Made by a program: the position numbers and the translations under genes
Shown here: positions 9,039 to 18,415 of the stretch, piece by piece
Numbering within the stretch: the first letter of the stretch is position 1
Layout: the number at the start of each line of letters is the position of its first letter
Assembly (NCBI RefSeq): GCF_003852895.1
Contig: NZ_QUSW01000003.1
Span: 62,001 to 126,000 of the forward strand
DNA length: 64,000 nucleotides
From: Rhizobacter terrae
GTDB lineage: Bacteria; Pseudomonadota; Gammaproteobacteria; Burkholderiales; Burkholderiaceae_C
Direction: 5' to 3'
The notes under the pieces: model-generated
Told to the model about the DNA's origin: nothing
The model's database searches: none
Seen by the model: the letters and a program-made list of their open reading frames with translations, nothing else

Positions 9039-9872
9039 TCACAGCTTTTCCGTCTCGCCCGCCTGCGGCTGCCACTTGAGGAACACGCGCTCGACCATGC
9101 CCACCAGCGTGTCCAGCACCAGCGCGAAGGCCGTGAGCACGAGGATGCCCGCCATCACGGTGTTGATGTCGAACGCGCCCTCCGCCTGCAGGATGAGATA
9201 GCCCACCCCTTGCGCCGACCCCAGGTACTCGCCCACCACGGCGCCGACGAACGCCAGTCCCACCGAGGTGTGCAGCGAACTGAACACCCAGCTCGTCGCG
9301 CTCGGCAGGTACACGTGGCGCAGCAGCTGTCGCTGGCTCGCGCCCAGCATGCGCGCATTGGCCAGCACCACCGGGCTCACCTCCTTCACGCCCTGGTAGA
9401 CGTTGAAGAAGACGATGAAGAACACCAGCGTCACGCCCAGCGCCACCTTGCTCGCCACGCCCAGGCCGAACCACACCGCGAAGATGGGCGCGAGGATCAC
9501 GCGCGGCATGGCGTTGAGCGCCTTGATGTACGGGTCGAAGATGGCCGCGGCCATGGGGCTCAGTGCGAGCCACAGCCCGCAGGCCAGGCCCAGCACCGTG
9601 CCGATGCCGAAGGCCAGCACCGTCTCCAGCAGCGTGACCCACAGGTGCTTGTAGATGTCGGCGTTGGCGACGAACCAGTCCCAGATGCGGCCGAAGATCT
9701 TCAGCGGTTCGCCGAAGAAGAAGGCGGCCTGCTTGTCGTCGGCGAACACGAAGGGCGGGATGAGCCCCGGCGCGGTGAGCAGGTGCCACACGGCGAACAC
9801 CAGCACCAGCACACCCAGTTGCCAGGCCAGCAGGTTGCCGCGTCGAGGCTTGATGAGCTTCCACATGGTCAA
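9039..9872 (-). CDS. ABC transporter permease (SsuC/TauC type)
   Basis: The 277-aa inner-membrane protein has about six hydrophobic segments and the BPD_transp_1 cytoplasmic loop (KALNAMPRVILAPIFAVWFG), which contacts the ATPase, as in SsuC/TauC/NrtB and ThiX-type permeases. It is the last gene of a three-gene operon transcribed binding protein, ATPase, permease; its start overlaps the ATPase stop by 4 bp. Substrates of this family are nitrate, sulfonates, taurine, pyrimidine precursors or aromatic acids, and nothing local identifies which. Confidence 0.92.
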   Translation of the reverse strand: MTMWKLIKPRRGNLLAWQLGVLVLVFAVWHLLTAPGLIPPFVFADDKQAAFFFGEPLKIFGRIWDWFVANADIYKHLWVTLLETVLAFGIGTVLGLACGLWLALSPMAAAIFDPYIKALNAMPRVILAPIFAVWFGLGVASKVALGVTLVFFIVFFNVYQGVKEVSPVVLANARMLGASQRQLLRHVYLPSATSWVFSSLHTSVGLAFVGAVVGEYLGSAQGVGYLILQAEGAFDINTVMAGILVLTAFALVLDTLVGMVERVFLKWQPQAGETEKL

Positions 9873-10672
9873 GCCGCCAACTGCTGCTGATAGCCCTTGA
9901 GCACTTCCTCGCGCAGCACCGCCCAGATGGCGTTGTGCAGATCGACGAAGCGCGGCGTGGTGCGCACCTCGGCCACGTCGCGCGGGCGGTCCAGGTCGAT
10001 GCGGAATTCGCCGATGGGACGGGACGCCGGCCCGGCAGACAGCACGACCACACGATCGCTCATCGCGATCGCCTCATCCAGGTCATGCGTGATGAACAGC
10101 ACCGCCTTCTTCTTCGCATTCCACAAGTCCAGCACCTCGTTCTCCATGAGTTGCCGCGTCTGGATGTCCAGCGCCGAGAAGGGCTCGTCCATGAGGATGA
10201 TGTCCGGGTCCAGCACCAGCGTCTGCGCCAGGCTCACGCGCTTGCGCATGCCGCCGGAGAGCTGGTGCGGGTAGCGGTCGCCGAAACCGCCCAGTCCCAC
10301 GCGCTTGAGCCAGTCTTCCGCCTGCGCCCGCGCATTGGCCACGCCGCGGAACTCCAGCCCCGCCATCACGTTGCCCAGCGCCGTGCGCCAGGGCATGAGG
10401 CTTTCGGCCTGGAACATGTAGCCGGCCCGCGCGTTGATGCCCGACAAGGGCTCGCCGAAGACCAGCACCCGCCCGCTGCTGGGCGTGAGCAGCCCGGCGC
10501 CCATGTTGAGCAGGGTGCTCTTGCCGCAGCCCGTGGGCCCCACCACCGACACGAACTCGCCGGCGCCCACGGTCAGCGAGACATCGCGCACCGCGGTGTA
10601 CCGCTGCGAGGCATCCTCGCGCGACACGAAGGTGCAGGTGACGTTCTCCAGCGCGAGTGCAGCTGAGCTCAT
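9869..10672 (-). CDS. ABC transporter ATP-binding protein (SsuB/TauB type)
   Basis: The 267-aa ATPase has Walker A GPTGCGKS (residues 45-52), a signature motif in the variant form LSGGMRKR, Walker B DIILMDEPFSALD, and the H-loop ITHDLDEAI. The ATG at 10672 overlaps the stop of the binding-protein gene (ATGA), indicating translational coupling. The frame stays open for 88 more codons upstream, but that part is the shadow of the binding-protein gene. It energises the adjacent permease. Confidence 0.94.
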   Translation of the reverse strand: MSSAALALENVTCTFVSREDASQRYTAVRDVSLTVGAGEFVSVVGPTGCGKSTLLNMGAGLLTPSSGRVLVFGEPLSGINARAGYMFQAESLMPWRTALGNVMAGLEFRGVANARAQAEDWLKRVGLGGFGDRYPHQLSGGMRKRVSLAQTLVLDPDIILMDEPFSALDIQTRQLMENEVLDLWNAKKKAVLFITHDLDEAIAMSDRVVVLSAGPASRPIGEFRIDLDRPRDVAEVRTTPRFVDLHNAIWAVLREEVLKGYQQQLAA

Positions 10673-11694
10673 CCTTTGGGGTACTTCTGGTTGGCGCGTT
10701 TGACGAAGTCGTTGGTCCACGCCGCGGCGAGGTCGAACTTCTGGCCCTTGAGCGAGTCGTCGATGCTCTGCAGGGCCCGCAGCGCGGTGGCGGCGCCCGC
10801 ATCGGGAATCGACCCGTCCGCCGACAGCGCACCCTTGCTCGCCATGAAGGCGTCGATGTAGACCGCCCGGTCGCCCAGCAGGTAGCTCTCGGGCACGGCC
10901 TTGATGATGTCTGCCGGACCCGCGGCCTGGATCCACTTGTCCGCCCGCACCATCGCATTGGCCAGCGCCTGCGTGGTGTTGGGGTTCTTGTCGATGAAGG
11001 CCTGCGGCGCGTAGAGGCAGCCCGCCGGCATCGGCCCGCCGAACACGCGGTCGGCCTCGGCCACGATGCGCGTGTCGGAGATGATCTTCAGGTCCCCCGC
11101 GCGCTGCAGCAGCGTGATGACCGGGTCGAGGTTGCTGATGGCGTCAATCTGGCCTGCCTTCATCGCCGCCACCGCACCACTGGACGCGCCCACGCCGATG
11201 ATGGACACGTCGCTGGGCTTGAGCCCGGCCTTGGCCAGCACGAAGTTGGCCATGACGTTGGTGGACGAGCCCGGCGCGGTCACGCCGATCTTCTTGCCCT
11301 TGAGGTCGGCCACCGACTTGTAGTTGGGCATGGTCTTGGGGTTCACGCCCAGCACCACCTGCGGCGCGCGGCCCTGCAGCACGAAAGCGCGCAGCTTCTG
11401 CCCCTTGGCCTGCATGTTCAGCGTGTGCTCGAACGCACCCGACACCACGTCGGCGCTGCCGCCCACCACCGCCTGCAGCGCGCGAGAACCGCCCGCGAAG
11501 TCGGCGATGGTCACCTCCAGCCCTTCGGCCTTGAAGTAGCCCAGGCTCTCGGCGATGGTCAGGGGCAGGTAGTACAGCAGGTTCTTGCCGCCCACCGCCA
11601 GGGTGAGCTTGGGTTTTTCAAGGGACTGGGCGCGCACGACGGCCGGCAGGGCCAGGGTCGATGCGGCGCCGATGACGAATCTGCGGCGGTGCAT
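10669..11694 (-). CDS. ABC transporter substrate-binding protein (NMT1/SsuA-like)
   Basis: This 341-aa periplasmic protein starts with an MHRRRFVIGAASTLALPAVV twin-basic leader; RRRF resembles a Tat-like or Sec signal. It continues as an NMT1/THI5-type binding protein (LTLAVGGKNLLYYLPLTIAE, VTIADFAGGSRALQAVVGGS, and KIGVTAPGSSTNVMANFVL, the ligand-loop region). It is the first gene of the operon, with ttggagacaaacc before the ATG at 11694. Family ligands are small anionic or aromatic compounds; the actual one is unknown. Upstream in-frame codons to 11772 are rejected because the signal peptide begins at 11694. Confidence 0.92.
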   Translation of the reverse strand: MHRRRFVIGAASTLALPAVVRAQSLEKPKLTLAVGGKNLLYYLPLTIAESLGYFKAEGLEVTIADFAGGSRALQAVVGGSADVVSGAFEHTLNMQAKGQKLRAFVLQGRAPQVVLGVNPKTMPNYKSVADLKGKKIGVTAPGSSTNVMANFVLAKAGLKPSDVSIIGVGASSGAVAAMKAGQIDAISNLDPVITLLQRAGDLKIISDTRIVAEADRVFGGPMPAGCLYAPQAFIDKNPNTTQALANAMVRADKWIQAAGPADIIKAVPESYLLGDRAVYIDAFMASKGALSADGSIPDAGAATALRALQSIDDSLKGQKFDLAAAWTNDFVKRANQKYPKG

Positions 11695-11808
11695 GGTTTG
11701 TCTCCAAGCTGTTTGCTTCGACTTTAACCAAGGGCGCCGGGAGCGCCGATGCGTAAAAGCCCCGCCGTGCACGCTGAAGGGCGAATCCGGCCCGTAGAAT
11801 CTTCAGCG

Positions 11809-13155
11809 ATGAAGATTCTTCGCGTGCTGGCCGCGGGATGTCTCGCCGCGCCGCTCATCGCTTCGGCCGTGACCGAAGTCCCCGTGCCTGCCGATGCCGC
11901 CAGCGCGCCGCCGGTGTCGCTGTCGGCCCGCAAGGTGTATGAGCAGGCGCGTTCGCAGCTGCTGCAGATCCGCACCGTGCTCAAGGGCCGCGCCAGCCAG
12001 ACCTCCGTGGGCTCGGGCTTCGTCGTCAGCAAGGAAGGCCACATCATCACCAACTTCCACGTGGTGAGCGAGGTGGCACTGGAGCCGGCCAACCACGACC
12101 TGGTCTACGTCACCGCCGACGGGCGCGAGGCGAAGCTGGACATCCTCATGCTGGATGTGCTGCACGACCTGGCGCTGGTCAAGCCCGCGGCGCCGGCCAA
12201 GGGCGAGGCCTCGCCCAAGGAAGCGCCGGCCTGGGACGCGCTGAGCTTCCGGCCGCAGAAGCAGGCGCTGGCCCAGGGCGAGCGCATGTATTCGCTGGGC
12301 AACCCGCTGGACGTGGGCTTCGCCGTCATCGAGGGCAACTACAACGGCCTGGTCGAGCGCAGTTTCTACCCGCAGATCTTCTTCTCCGGCGCGCTCAGCG
12401 CAGGCATGAGCGGCGGCCCCGCGCTGGACCAGGAAGGCCGCGTCATCGGCGTGAACGTCGCGCGGCGCGTGGACGGCGAGCAGGTGAGCTTCCTCGTGCC
12501 CGCCAACTTCGCCACCGCCTTGCTGGAACGCGGCCGCAGCGCGCCGCCGATGAAGGGCACCGCGCACGCCGAGATGACGCGACAGCTGATGGAGCACCAG
12601 CAGGTGCTGACAGACCGCTTCATCGAGCAGGGCTGGAAGAGCGCCACCCATCCGCGCTACAGGGTGCCGGTGCCGCCCGACCGCTTCATGCGCTGCTGGG
12701 GCGCGAGCCACCAGTCGCGCACCGGCGGGCTCGACTACGAGGACTCGCAATGCGTGATGGACACGCGCATCTTCGTGGGCCAGTACACCACCGGCGCCAT
12801 CAGCCTGCGCCACCAGAGCTACGACGGCACGAAGCTGGGCACCATGCGCTTCGCCGCGCGGCATGCGGCGAGCTTTCGCAACGAGAACTTCCGCCGGCTG
12901 GGCGGCGAGCACATGACCAAGCCGCAGTGCCACGAGAATTTCATCACCCACGACAAGCTGCCCATGCGCGCCGTGGTGTGCATGCGGGCCTACAAGAAGC
13001 TGCCCCAGCTGTATGACGTGGCCGTGCTCGTGGCCACGCTGGACCAGAGCCAAGCTGGCGTGCAGGGGCGCTTCGACGCGCAGGGCGTGAGCTTCCCGAA
13101 TGCGATGCGGCTGACGCAGGCCTACCTTGACGCCTACGGGATGTTGAAGCAATGA
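11809..13155 (+). CDS. Trypsin-like serine protease, secreted
   Basis: The 448-aa protein has a Sec signal peptide (MKILRVLAAGCLAAPLIASA) and a DegP-type S1C protease domain with a complete triad: His84 in ITNFHVV, Asp120 in LHDLALV, Ser201 in SAGMSGGP. No PDZ domain follows. Instead there is a C-terminal region of about 220 residues with several cysteines (FMRCWGASH, SQCVMDT, QCHENF, VVCMRA) that I do not recognise. It is the first gene of a tight plus-strand run, and the stop overlaps the start of the FHA gene by 4 bp. A joint envelope role with that FHA membrane protein is suggested by the coupling only. Confidence 0.85.
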   Translation: MKILRVLAAGCLAAPLIASAVTEVPVPADAASAPPVSLSARKVYEQARSQLLQIRTVLKGRASQTSVGSGFVVSKEGHIITNFHVVSEVALEPANHDLVYVTADGREAKLDILMLDVLHDLALVKPAAPAKGEASPKEAPAWDALSFRPQKQALAQGERMYSLGNPLDVGFAVIEGNYNGLVERSFYPQIFFSGALSAGMSGGPALDQEGRVIGVNVARRVDGEQVSFLVPANFATALLERGRSAPPMKGTAHAEMTRQLMEHQQVLTDRFIEQGWKSATHPRYRVPVPPDRFMRCWGASHQSRTGGLDYEDSQCVMDTRIFVGQYTTGAISLRHQSYDGTKLGTMRFAARHAASFRNENFRRLGGEHMTKPQCHENFITHDKLPMRAVVCMRAYKKLPQLYDVAVLVATLDQSQAGVQGRFDAQGVSFPNAMRLTQAYLDAYGMLKQ

Positions 13156-14150
13156 GCGCGGTTCCCACCATTGCCCTGCTCGAGGTCCTCGACCGCGACG
13201 ACCACGTCAAGCACTACCTGCCCATCGCCGCGTGGCCCGTCACCGCCGGCCGAGCGCTGGACAACGACATCGTGCTGGACGATGCCTACATCGCTGCCCA
13301 CCACTTCCGTGTGGACGCCGACGAGAGCGGCGTGTTCGTGCAGGTGGGCGAGACCATCAACGGCCTGCGCGCCGACGACCGGCTGCTGGCCAGCGGCGAG
13401 CGCGTGAACGTCGGCGATGTGCCGCTGCGGCTGGAGGTGGGCGACTCGCACCTGTGCCTGCGCCTGGCCCACCATGCCCTGCCGCCGGAGCAGCCGCTGC
13501 GCAAGCCGGGCAGCTTCTGGGCGGCGGCAGGCCCCACCATCGCGGCGGCCGTCGCCGTGCTGGCCGTGCTGCTGTTCACCACCTGGCTCGATGCCGACCC
13601 CGACGACAGCACGCGCGCCCTGGGCGCGAGCCTGCTGACCATGGTGGTGGGTGCGGCGGTGTGGTGCGCCGGCTGGTCGCTGGTGTCCAAGATCTTCACG
13701 CGGCGCAGCCACTTCTGGTGGCACGTGCGGGTGATGCTGCTGGGCGTGCTGGCCATCGACCTCGCGGGGGCGGCGCTGCACCTCATCGCCTTCTCGTTCT
13801 CGCTGCCGGCCGCGAGCGACTTCACCTTCGTCTTCGTCTACGCGCTCGTCGCGGTGATGCTGTACTTCCACGTGCTGGGCGTGGAGCCGCGCAAGCCCTC
13901 GCGCATCAAGGCGGCGGCGGTGGGCATGTTCGTCGCGGGCACGGTGCTGTCGCTGTGGTTCAACCAGCAGAACCGCGACCAGCTCGGCGAAGAGCTCTAC
14001 ATGAGCCACCTCTTCCCGCCCGCGCTGCGCGTGGCCAAGCCGCAGGACACGGCCACCTTCGTGAAGGGGCTGGCCGCGCTCAAGCCCACGCTGGACGACA
14101 AGGCCCGCAAGCGCGAATCCGGCGACGACGGCGAGACCGATGAAGAGTGA
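13152..14150 (+). CDS. FHA-domain membrane protein
   Basis: The 332-aa protein has an N-terminal FHA-like domain (residues about 20-110: TAGRALDNDIVLDDAYIAAH, then VGETINGLRADDRLLASGER), which in general binds phosphothreonine peptides. About five transmembrane segments follow (AAGPTIAAAVAVLAVLLF, LLTMVVGAAVWCAGWSLV, VMLLGVLAIDLAGAALHLIA, FTFVFVYALVAVMLYFHVLG, AVGMFVAGTVLSLWF). The canonical FHA residues are only partly present (GR kept; the Ser-x-x-His becomes AAHHF). It overlaps both neighbours (ATGA with the protease; 11 bp with the SDR gene), so the three are co-translated. Confidence 0.82.
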   Translation: MSAVPTIALLEVLDRDDHVKHYLPIAAWPVTAGRALDNDIVLDDAYIAAHHFRVDADESGVFVQVGETINGLRADDRLLASGERVNVGDVPLRLEVGDSHLCLRLAHHALPPEQPLRKPGSFWAAAGPTIAAAVAVLAVLLFTTWLDADPDDSTRALGASLLTMVVGAAVWCAGWSLVSKIFTRRSHFWWHVRVMLLGVLAIDLAGAALHLIAFSFSLPAASDFTFVFVYALVAVMLYFHVLGVEPRKPSRIKAAAVGMFVAGTVLSLWFNQQNRDQLGEELYMSHLFPPALRVAKPQDTATFVKGLAALKPTLDDKARKRESGDDGETDEE

Positions 14151-14904
14151 CGCCGGCGGCCCGCGCACCGTGCTCGTGACCGGCGGGTCGCGCGGCATCG
14201 GGGCCGCAGTGGCGCTGCTGTGCGCCGAACGCGGCGACGCAGTGGCGGTGAACTACGCGCGCGACGAGGCCGCCGCCGATGCAGTGGTCGAGCGCATCCG
14301 CGGCCTGGGCCTGCCGGCGCTCGCGGTGCAGGCCGACGTGTCCGACGAGGCGCAGGTGCTGGCCATGTTCGCGCGCATCGACGAGCACCTGCCGCCGCTG
14401 CGCGCCCTGGTCAACAACGCGGGCGTGGTGGACGTGGCCGCGCGGCTGGACGGCATGACGGTGCAGCGCCTGCGGCGCATCTTCGACATCAACGTGCTGG
14501 GCAGCTTCGTCTGCGCGCGTGAGGCGGTGAAGCGCCTGTCCACGCGGCATGGTGGCGCAGGGGGTGCCATCGTGAACATGTCGTCGGCCGCGGCACGCCT
14601 GGGCTCGCCCAACATCTACATCGACTACGCGGCGAGCAAGGGCGCCATCGACACCTTCACCCTCGGGCTGGCGCGCGAGCTGGCCGCCGAAGGCGTGCGG
14701 GTGAATGCGGTGCGCCCGGGCATCATCGACACCGAGATCCACGAGACCAGCGGCCACGGCGATCGCCTGCGCGCGCAGGTCCCTGAATTGCCCATGAAAC
14801 GTGCGGGCACCGCCGACGAAGTGGCGCAAGCCGTCGTGTGGCTGCTGTCCGACGCTGCCGGCTACACGACGGGCGCACTGCTCGACGTGGCCGGCGGACG
14901 CTGA
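14140..14904 (+). CDS. SDR-family oxidoreductase
   Basis: This 254-aa classical short-chain dehydrogenase has the cofactor motif TGGSRGIG at residues 14-21, the NNAG motif (VNNAGVV), serine in NMSSAAARLG, and the catalytic YAASK with Tyr163 and Lys167. It is similar to FabG/glucose-1-dehydrogenase-like enzymes; the basic residue after the glycine motif suggests NADP(H). The substrate is unknown. It overlaps the upstream FHA gene by 11 bp and is followed 20 bp later by the hemolysin-III-like gene. Confidence 0.92.
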   Translation: MKSDAGGPRTVLVTGGSRGIGAAVALLCAERGDAVAVNYARDEAAADAVVERIRGLGLPALAVQADVSDEAQVLAMFARIDEHLPPLRALVNNAGVVDVAARLDGMTVQRLRRIFDINVLGSFVCAREAVKRLSTRHGGAGGAIVNMSSAAARLGSPNIYIDYAASKGAIDTFTLGLARELAAEGVRVNAVRPGIIDTEIHETSGHGDRLRAQVPELPMKRAGTADEVAQAVVWLLSDAAGYTTGALLDVAGGR

Positions 14905-14924
14905 ACACTGAACTTTTGACCGAC

Positions 14925-15575
14925 ATGACCGACGTTCTCACCGACCGGGAGCAGACCCTGGCAGAAGAAATCGCCAATGCCGTGAGCCACGGCATCGGCT
15001 TCCTGCTGGCCGTGGCTTCGCTGCCCATCCTCGTCTACGTGGCCGCACGCGAAGGGCACGCTGCCGACGTGGTCGCAGCCAGTGTCTTCAGCACCACGAT
15101 GATGCTGCTGTACTTCGTGTCCACGCTGTACCACGCGGTGCCGGCCGGACGCATCAAGACCTGGCTCAACCGGCTGGACCATGCGGCCATCTTCCTGTTC
15201 ATCGCCGGCAGCTACACCCCCTTCGTGCTGGGCGTGCTGAACGGGCCGTGGGGCTGGTCGCTGTTCGGTGTGGTGTGGGCCATTGCGGCCGTGGGCGTGA
15301 CGCTCAAGCTGCTGAACCGGCTGTCGCATCCGCTGCTGTCCACCGGGCTGTACGTGGCGATGGGCTGGGTGGCGGTGGTGGCCGCAGGACCTCTGGTGCA
15401 TCGCATGCCGGCCGCGGGGCTGGTGTGGCTGGTGGCAGGTGGCCTGTCGTACACCGCCGGCGCGATCGTGTTCCTCTTCGACTCGCGCTTTCGCTTCGCG
15501 CATTTCCTGTGGCACCTGTTCGTGCTCGCAGGCAGCATCTGCCACTTCTTCGCGGCGCTCTGGTATGCGCGCTGA
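14925..15575 (+). CDS. trhA: TrhA/hemolysin III family membrane protein
   Basis: The 216-aa protein has seven hydrophobic segments and the family signatures EEIANAVSHGIGF, STLYHAVPAG, LDHAAIFLFIAGSYTPF and FRFAHFLWHLFVLAGSICHF. The conserved histidines (SHG, YHA, LDHA, WHLFVLAG..H) bind a metal in the PAQR/hemolysin III superfamily. These proteins affect membrane fluidity homeostasis rather than haemolysis. It is the last gene of the protease-FHA-SDR run. Confidence 0.92.
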   Translation: MTDVLTDREQTLAEEIANAVSHGIGFLLAVASLPILVYVAAREGHAADVVAASVFSTTMMLLYFVSTLYHAVPAGRIKTWLNRLDHAAIFLFIAGSYTPFVLGVLNGPWGWSLFGVVWAIAAVGVTLKLLNRLSHPLLSTGLYVAMGWVAVVAAGPLVHRMPAAGLVWLVAGGLSYTAGAIVFLFDSRFRFAHFLWHLFVLAGSICHFFAALWYAR

Positions 15576-15595
15576 CGGTCTCTGACGACCTCTGA

Positions 15596-16792
15596 CTAAC
15601 GCCGCTCGACGATCACCGGCACCAGCTGGATGGACTCGCGCACGCGGCGCGCGACGCCTTGTGCTTCATCGCGGCTGGCGTAGGGCCCGGCCTGCAGGCG
15701 GTAGGCGCTCGACTCGTTGAAGATCGCCAGCAGCGGCGCGAGCCAGTCGAGATCGGCCGCGACCTTGCGGTGGAATCCCTCGGCGCCGTTGCGCTGGCGG
15801 AAGGCGCCGAGCTGGACCCAGAAGCCGGGAGCGGGGCGAGTGGACAAGGCCGTGTCGGCGGCGGTCGGTGCGGGGCTTGCCGGCGTTGCGGTCGGCGTGG
15901 CTTCGGATGCCGGTGGCGCGGCGCTCATCGCCACGACCGGGTCCGGCATCGTTGCAGCAGGCGGCACCGCGACAACGGGCGCTGGCGATGAGGGCTGTGC
16001 CACGGCGACGGAAGGCGTCGCGACCACCGACGGCGGCACGAGAGACGGCGGCACCACTGGCGCTGTCACTCGCGACGGCGTCGACACAGGCGCGGCCGCA
16101 TCCTGCTCGGCCGCCCCGGCTGATCGCCGCGATACCGCGGCCACCATCGCCGAATCCTGCATGGGCGCGCCGGGCGACGCCGGCCCCTTGCGCCACGCCC
16201 CGGTGCGGATCTCATCAAAGGTGATGCGCGTCAGCTCCACCGGCGCCACGCCCCGCAGCACACCGAGCTTGAACGCCGCCGTGTAGCTCAGGTCCACGAT
16301 GCGTCCCGGATGGAAGGGCCCGCGGTCGTTGATGCGCACCACCACCTCGCGGTCGTTGGCCGGGTTGCGCACCCGCACGTAGCTCGGGATGGGCAGCGTG
16401 GGATGCGCCGCCGTCATCGCGTACATGTTGTAGATTTCGCCGCTGGCCGTGCGACGGCCGTGGAATTTCTTGCCGTACCAGGAGGCCAGTCCGCGCTCGC
16501 TGAAGGGCCGGTCCTCGGTGATGGGCTTGTAGTCGCGCCCCTGGACCTCATACGGCTTGTTGGGCCCGCCGGAGCGGATCGGCTCGATCTTCGGTTCCGC
16601 ATCGGGCACGCTGCCCAGGTCCGCCGGCGGATTGGCCTCGGGCCCATCGCGATCGCCTGAAGCCGCCGGCCCCGGGCGGGGCTGCACCGCGGGCCCACCA
16701 CCGCTTCGCGACGGTGCTGATCCGCAGCCCGTCAACACGGCCAGGCCGGCGACGAGCAGTGCAGCACAGGCGACCCGAAGGGCTGGGATCAT
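15596..16792 (-). CDS. rlpA: Septal ring lytic transglycosylase RlpA (DPBB + SPOR lipoprotein)
   Basis: The 398-aa lipoprotein has a signal peptide with lipobox LTGC (MIPALRVACAALLVAGLAVL before it), so it is probably outer-membrane anchored. A double-psi beta-barrel RlpA domain follows (GLASWYGKKFHGRRTASGE, INDRGPFHPGRIVDLSYTAA), then a long Ala/Pro/Val linker, then a C-terminal SPOR domain (FWVQLGAFRQRNGAE, YRLQAGPYASRDEAQ), which binds denuded glycan at the septum. RlpA cleaves naked glycan strands during daughter-cell separation. The ATG at 16792 gives the lipoprotein signal; the 18 extra upstream codons are rejected. Confidence 0.95.
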   Translation of the reverse strand: MIPALRVACAALLVAGLAVLTGCGSAPSRSGGGPAVQPRPGPAASGDRDGPEANPPADLGSVPDAEPKIEPIRSGGPNKPYEVQGRDYKPITEDRPFSERGLASWYGKKFHGRRTASGEIYNMYAMTAAHPTLPIPSYVRVRNPANDREVVVRINDRGPFHPGRIVDLSYTAAFKLGVLRGVAPVELTRITFDEIRTGAWRKGPASPGAPMQDSAMVAAVSRRSAGAAEQDAAAPVSTPSRVTAPVVPPSLVPPSVVATPSVAVAQPSSPAPVVAVPPAATMPDPVVAMSAAPPASEATPTATPASPAPTAADTALSTRPAPGFWVQLGAFRQRNGAEGFHRKVAADLDWLAPLLAIFNESSAYRLQAGPYASRDEAQGVARRVRESIQLVPVIVERR

Positions 16793-16873
16793 TCGCGAGC
16801 CGGCGCAGGTCCGCCGGGGCTGTGGAGTTCGGCGAATGATACGCACCCGCCTTCGGACGACCTCAGGCCGCCG

Positions 16874-18028
16874 TCAGCGCCTGAACTTCCCATCCGGCCC
16901 GACGATGGCCAGGTCCGCATAGTCCAGCCCGGTGTGGTCCGTCGGGCTGTAGCCCAGTTCCACGCCGCCCAGGTCGAAGCGGGTCATGCTTTCCAGCGCC
17001 TTGCGCAGCTTGTCGCGCGTGGGCTGCGGGCCGGCGCGGCGCAGGCCTTCGACCAGCACCTTGGCCGAGGCGTAGCCCTCGATCATGGTCGGCGTGAGTT
17101 CCAGGTTGGCGGCCTTGCTCAGCTCCATCACTTCCTTCACCAGCGGCGAGGCGATGGAACGCTCATACGGAAACACCTGGCTGATCACCACGCCGTGGGA
17201 CAGTTCGCCCAGATCCTTGATGAATCCGGCCGAAGCATTGTTGGACAGGGTCACCATCTGCGCCCGGGAACCTGCGGCACGCAGTGCCTTCATGCCGTCC
17301 ACCACCGCCGTGCCCGAGCCGATGAAGAGCACCGCCTGCGGATTCGCCGCGATGATCCTGGGCATGATGGGCACGAAGTCGGGCTTGCTGCGGTCGTACT
17401 TCTCGTGCGCCACCGGCTGCTTGTCGACGTTGCGCATGCCGCGCAGCGCACCTTGCACCGCATCGGCGCCGAAGGTGTCGTCCACCTGCACGATGGCCAT
17501 GCGGTCGATGCCGATCAGGCTCAGGTGGGCCACCGCGCGCTCGGCCTCGCGCTGGTAGGTGGCACGCACGTTGAACAGCCACGGGTGCACCGGCTGGTGC
17601 AGCACCATCGCGCCGGTGGACGGCCCCACCAGCGGCACCTTGTGCTCGGTGAGCAGCGGCATGATGGCCTGGGTGTGCGGAGTGCCGCGGTTGAGGAAGA
17701 GCGCGATCACGCCCTGGTCGATCAGTGTCTTGGCGTTGGCCGCGGCCAGCTTGGGGTCGAACTTGTCGTCCAGCGAAATGAGCTGGATGGCCTCGCCGTG
17801 CACGCCGCCCCTGGCATTGACCGCGTCGAAGTACAGCTTCGCGCCGATGGTGGCCTCCTTGACGCTGGCCGCCACCGCGCCGGAGATGCCCGCCGTCTGG
17901 CCGACCTTGATGTCCGCCAGCGCGGCAGCATTGAGGCCGGCCATCAGGATGGCGGTGGCCAGCAGCCGGCTGGTCAGGTTGGTCAGGGTGAAGCGGGCCG
18001 CCAATGCGGAGGTGCGGATCAAGACCAT
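16874..18028 (-). CDS. LivK-like ABC substrate-binding protein (orphan)
   Basis: The 384-aa protein has a long signal sequence (LLATAILMAGLNAAALA) and the Peripla_BP_6 fold (IKVGQTAGISGAVAASVKEA, YFDAVNARGGVHGEAIQLIS, VPLVGPSTGAM), the class that binds branched-chain amino acids, amides or aromatic acids. No livH/M/G/F genes are nearby, so it either serves a transporter encoded elsewhere or acts in sensing. Start chosen at 18028 because ggagattcc precedes the ATG and the signal peptide begins there; the frame is open to 18145. Confidence 0.9.
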   Translation of the reverse strand: MVLIRTSALAARFTLTNLTSRLLATAILMAGLNAAALADIKVGQTAGISGAVAASVKEATIGAKLYFDAVNARGGVHGEAIQLISLDDKFDPKLAAANAKTLIDQGVIALFLNRGTPHTQAIMPLLTEHKVPLVGPSTGAMVLHQPVHPWLFNVRATYQREAERAVAHLSLIGIDRMAIVQVDDTFGADAVQGALRGMRNVDKQPVAHEKYDRSKPDFVPIMPRIIAANPQAVLFIGSGTAVVDGMKALRAAGSRAQMVTLSNNASAGFIKDLGELSHGVVISQVFPYERSIASPLVKEVMELSKAANLELTPTMIEGYASAKVLVEGLRRAGPQPTRDKLRKALESMTRFDLGGVELGYSPTDHTGLDYADLAIVGPDGKFRR

Positions 18029-18415
18029 GGAATCTCCTGGACGAATGGCGCGGAGATTACTCGCGTCTGATGGGGAAATTCCGCATCTCGGACACCCTGG
18101 AAGGTCAAGCGTGGCTTTTTCCTCGACGCAGACCACTTTGAACACCCGAACAAATGGAAACTGATTGTTTCGGCAACCGATCGATCACCTTGGAACCGGT
18201 TCTAGCGGAGGAGCCATTGGGGCAAATTCGCGCTTGATTCCGTCATCCGGAGCCGGCAGACTTACATACCAATGCAATTCCAGTTGCAAGATTGGTCTGC
18301 TTGCAACGAGACTTCGCGACCTGCCAATCCGGCCACGAGCCGGTGTCACACCAAGTGGGGAACGCCATGAACAAGAACGAGTCCGCACCGGTCTCGCTCG
18401 GTGAGGAACGCTGAC
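18029..18415. other. 387-bp intergenic region with a possible leader peptide
   Basis: This region separates the divergent LivK-like and 154-aa genes. It holds a perfect 10-bp palindrome gaaccggttc at 18193-18202, an imperfect hairpin around 18260-18300 (accaatgcaa ... ttgcaagattggt) and a second ttgcaac just after. A 15-codon ORF (ATG 18367 to TGA 18414, product MNKNESAPVSLGEER) ends one base before the next ATG and contains that gene's aggaac ribosome-binding site. Such an arrangement allows translational coupling, but the short ORF is unproven. Confidence 0.4.
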
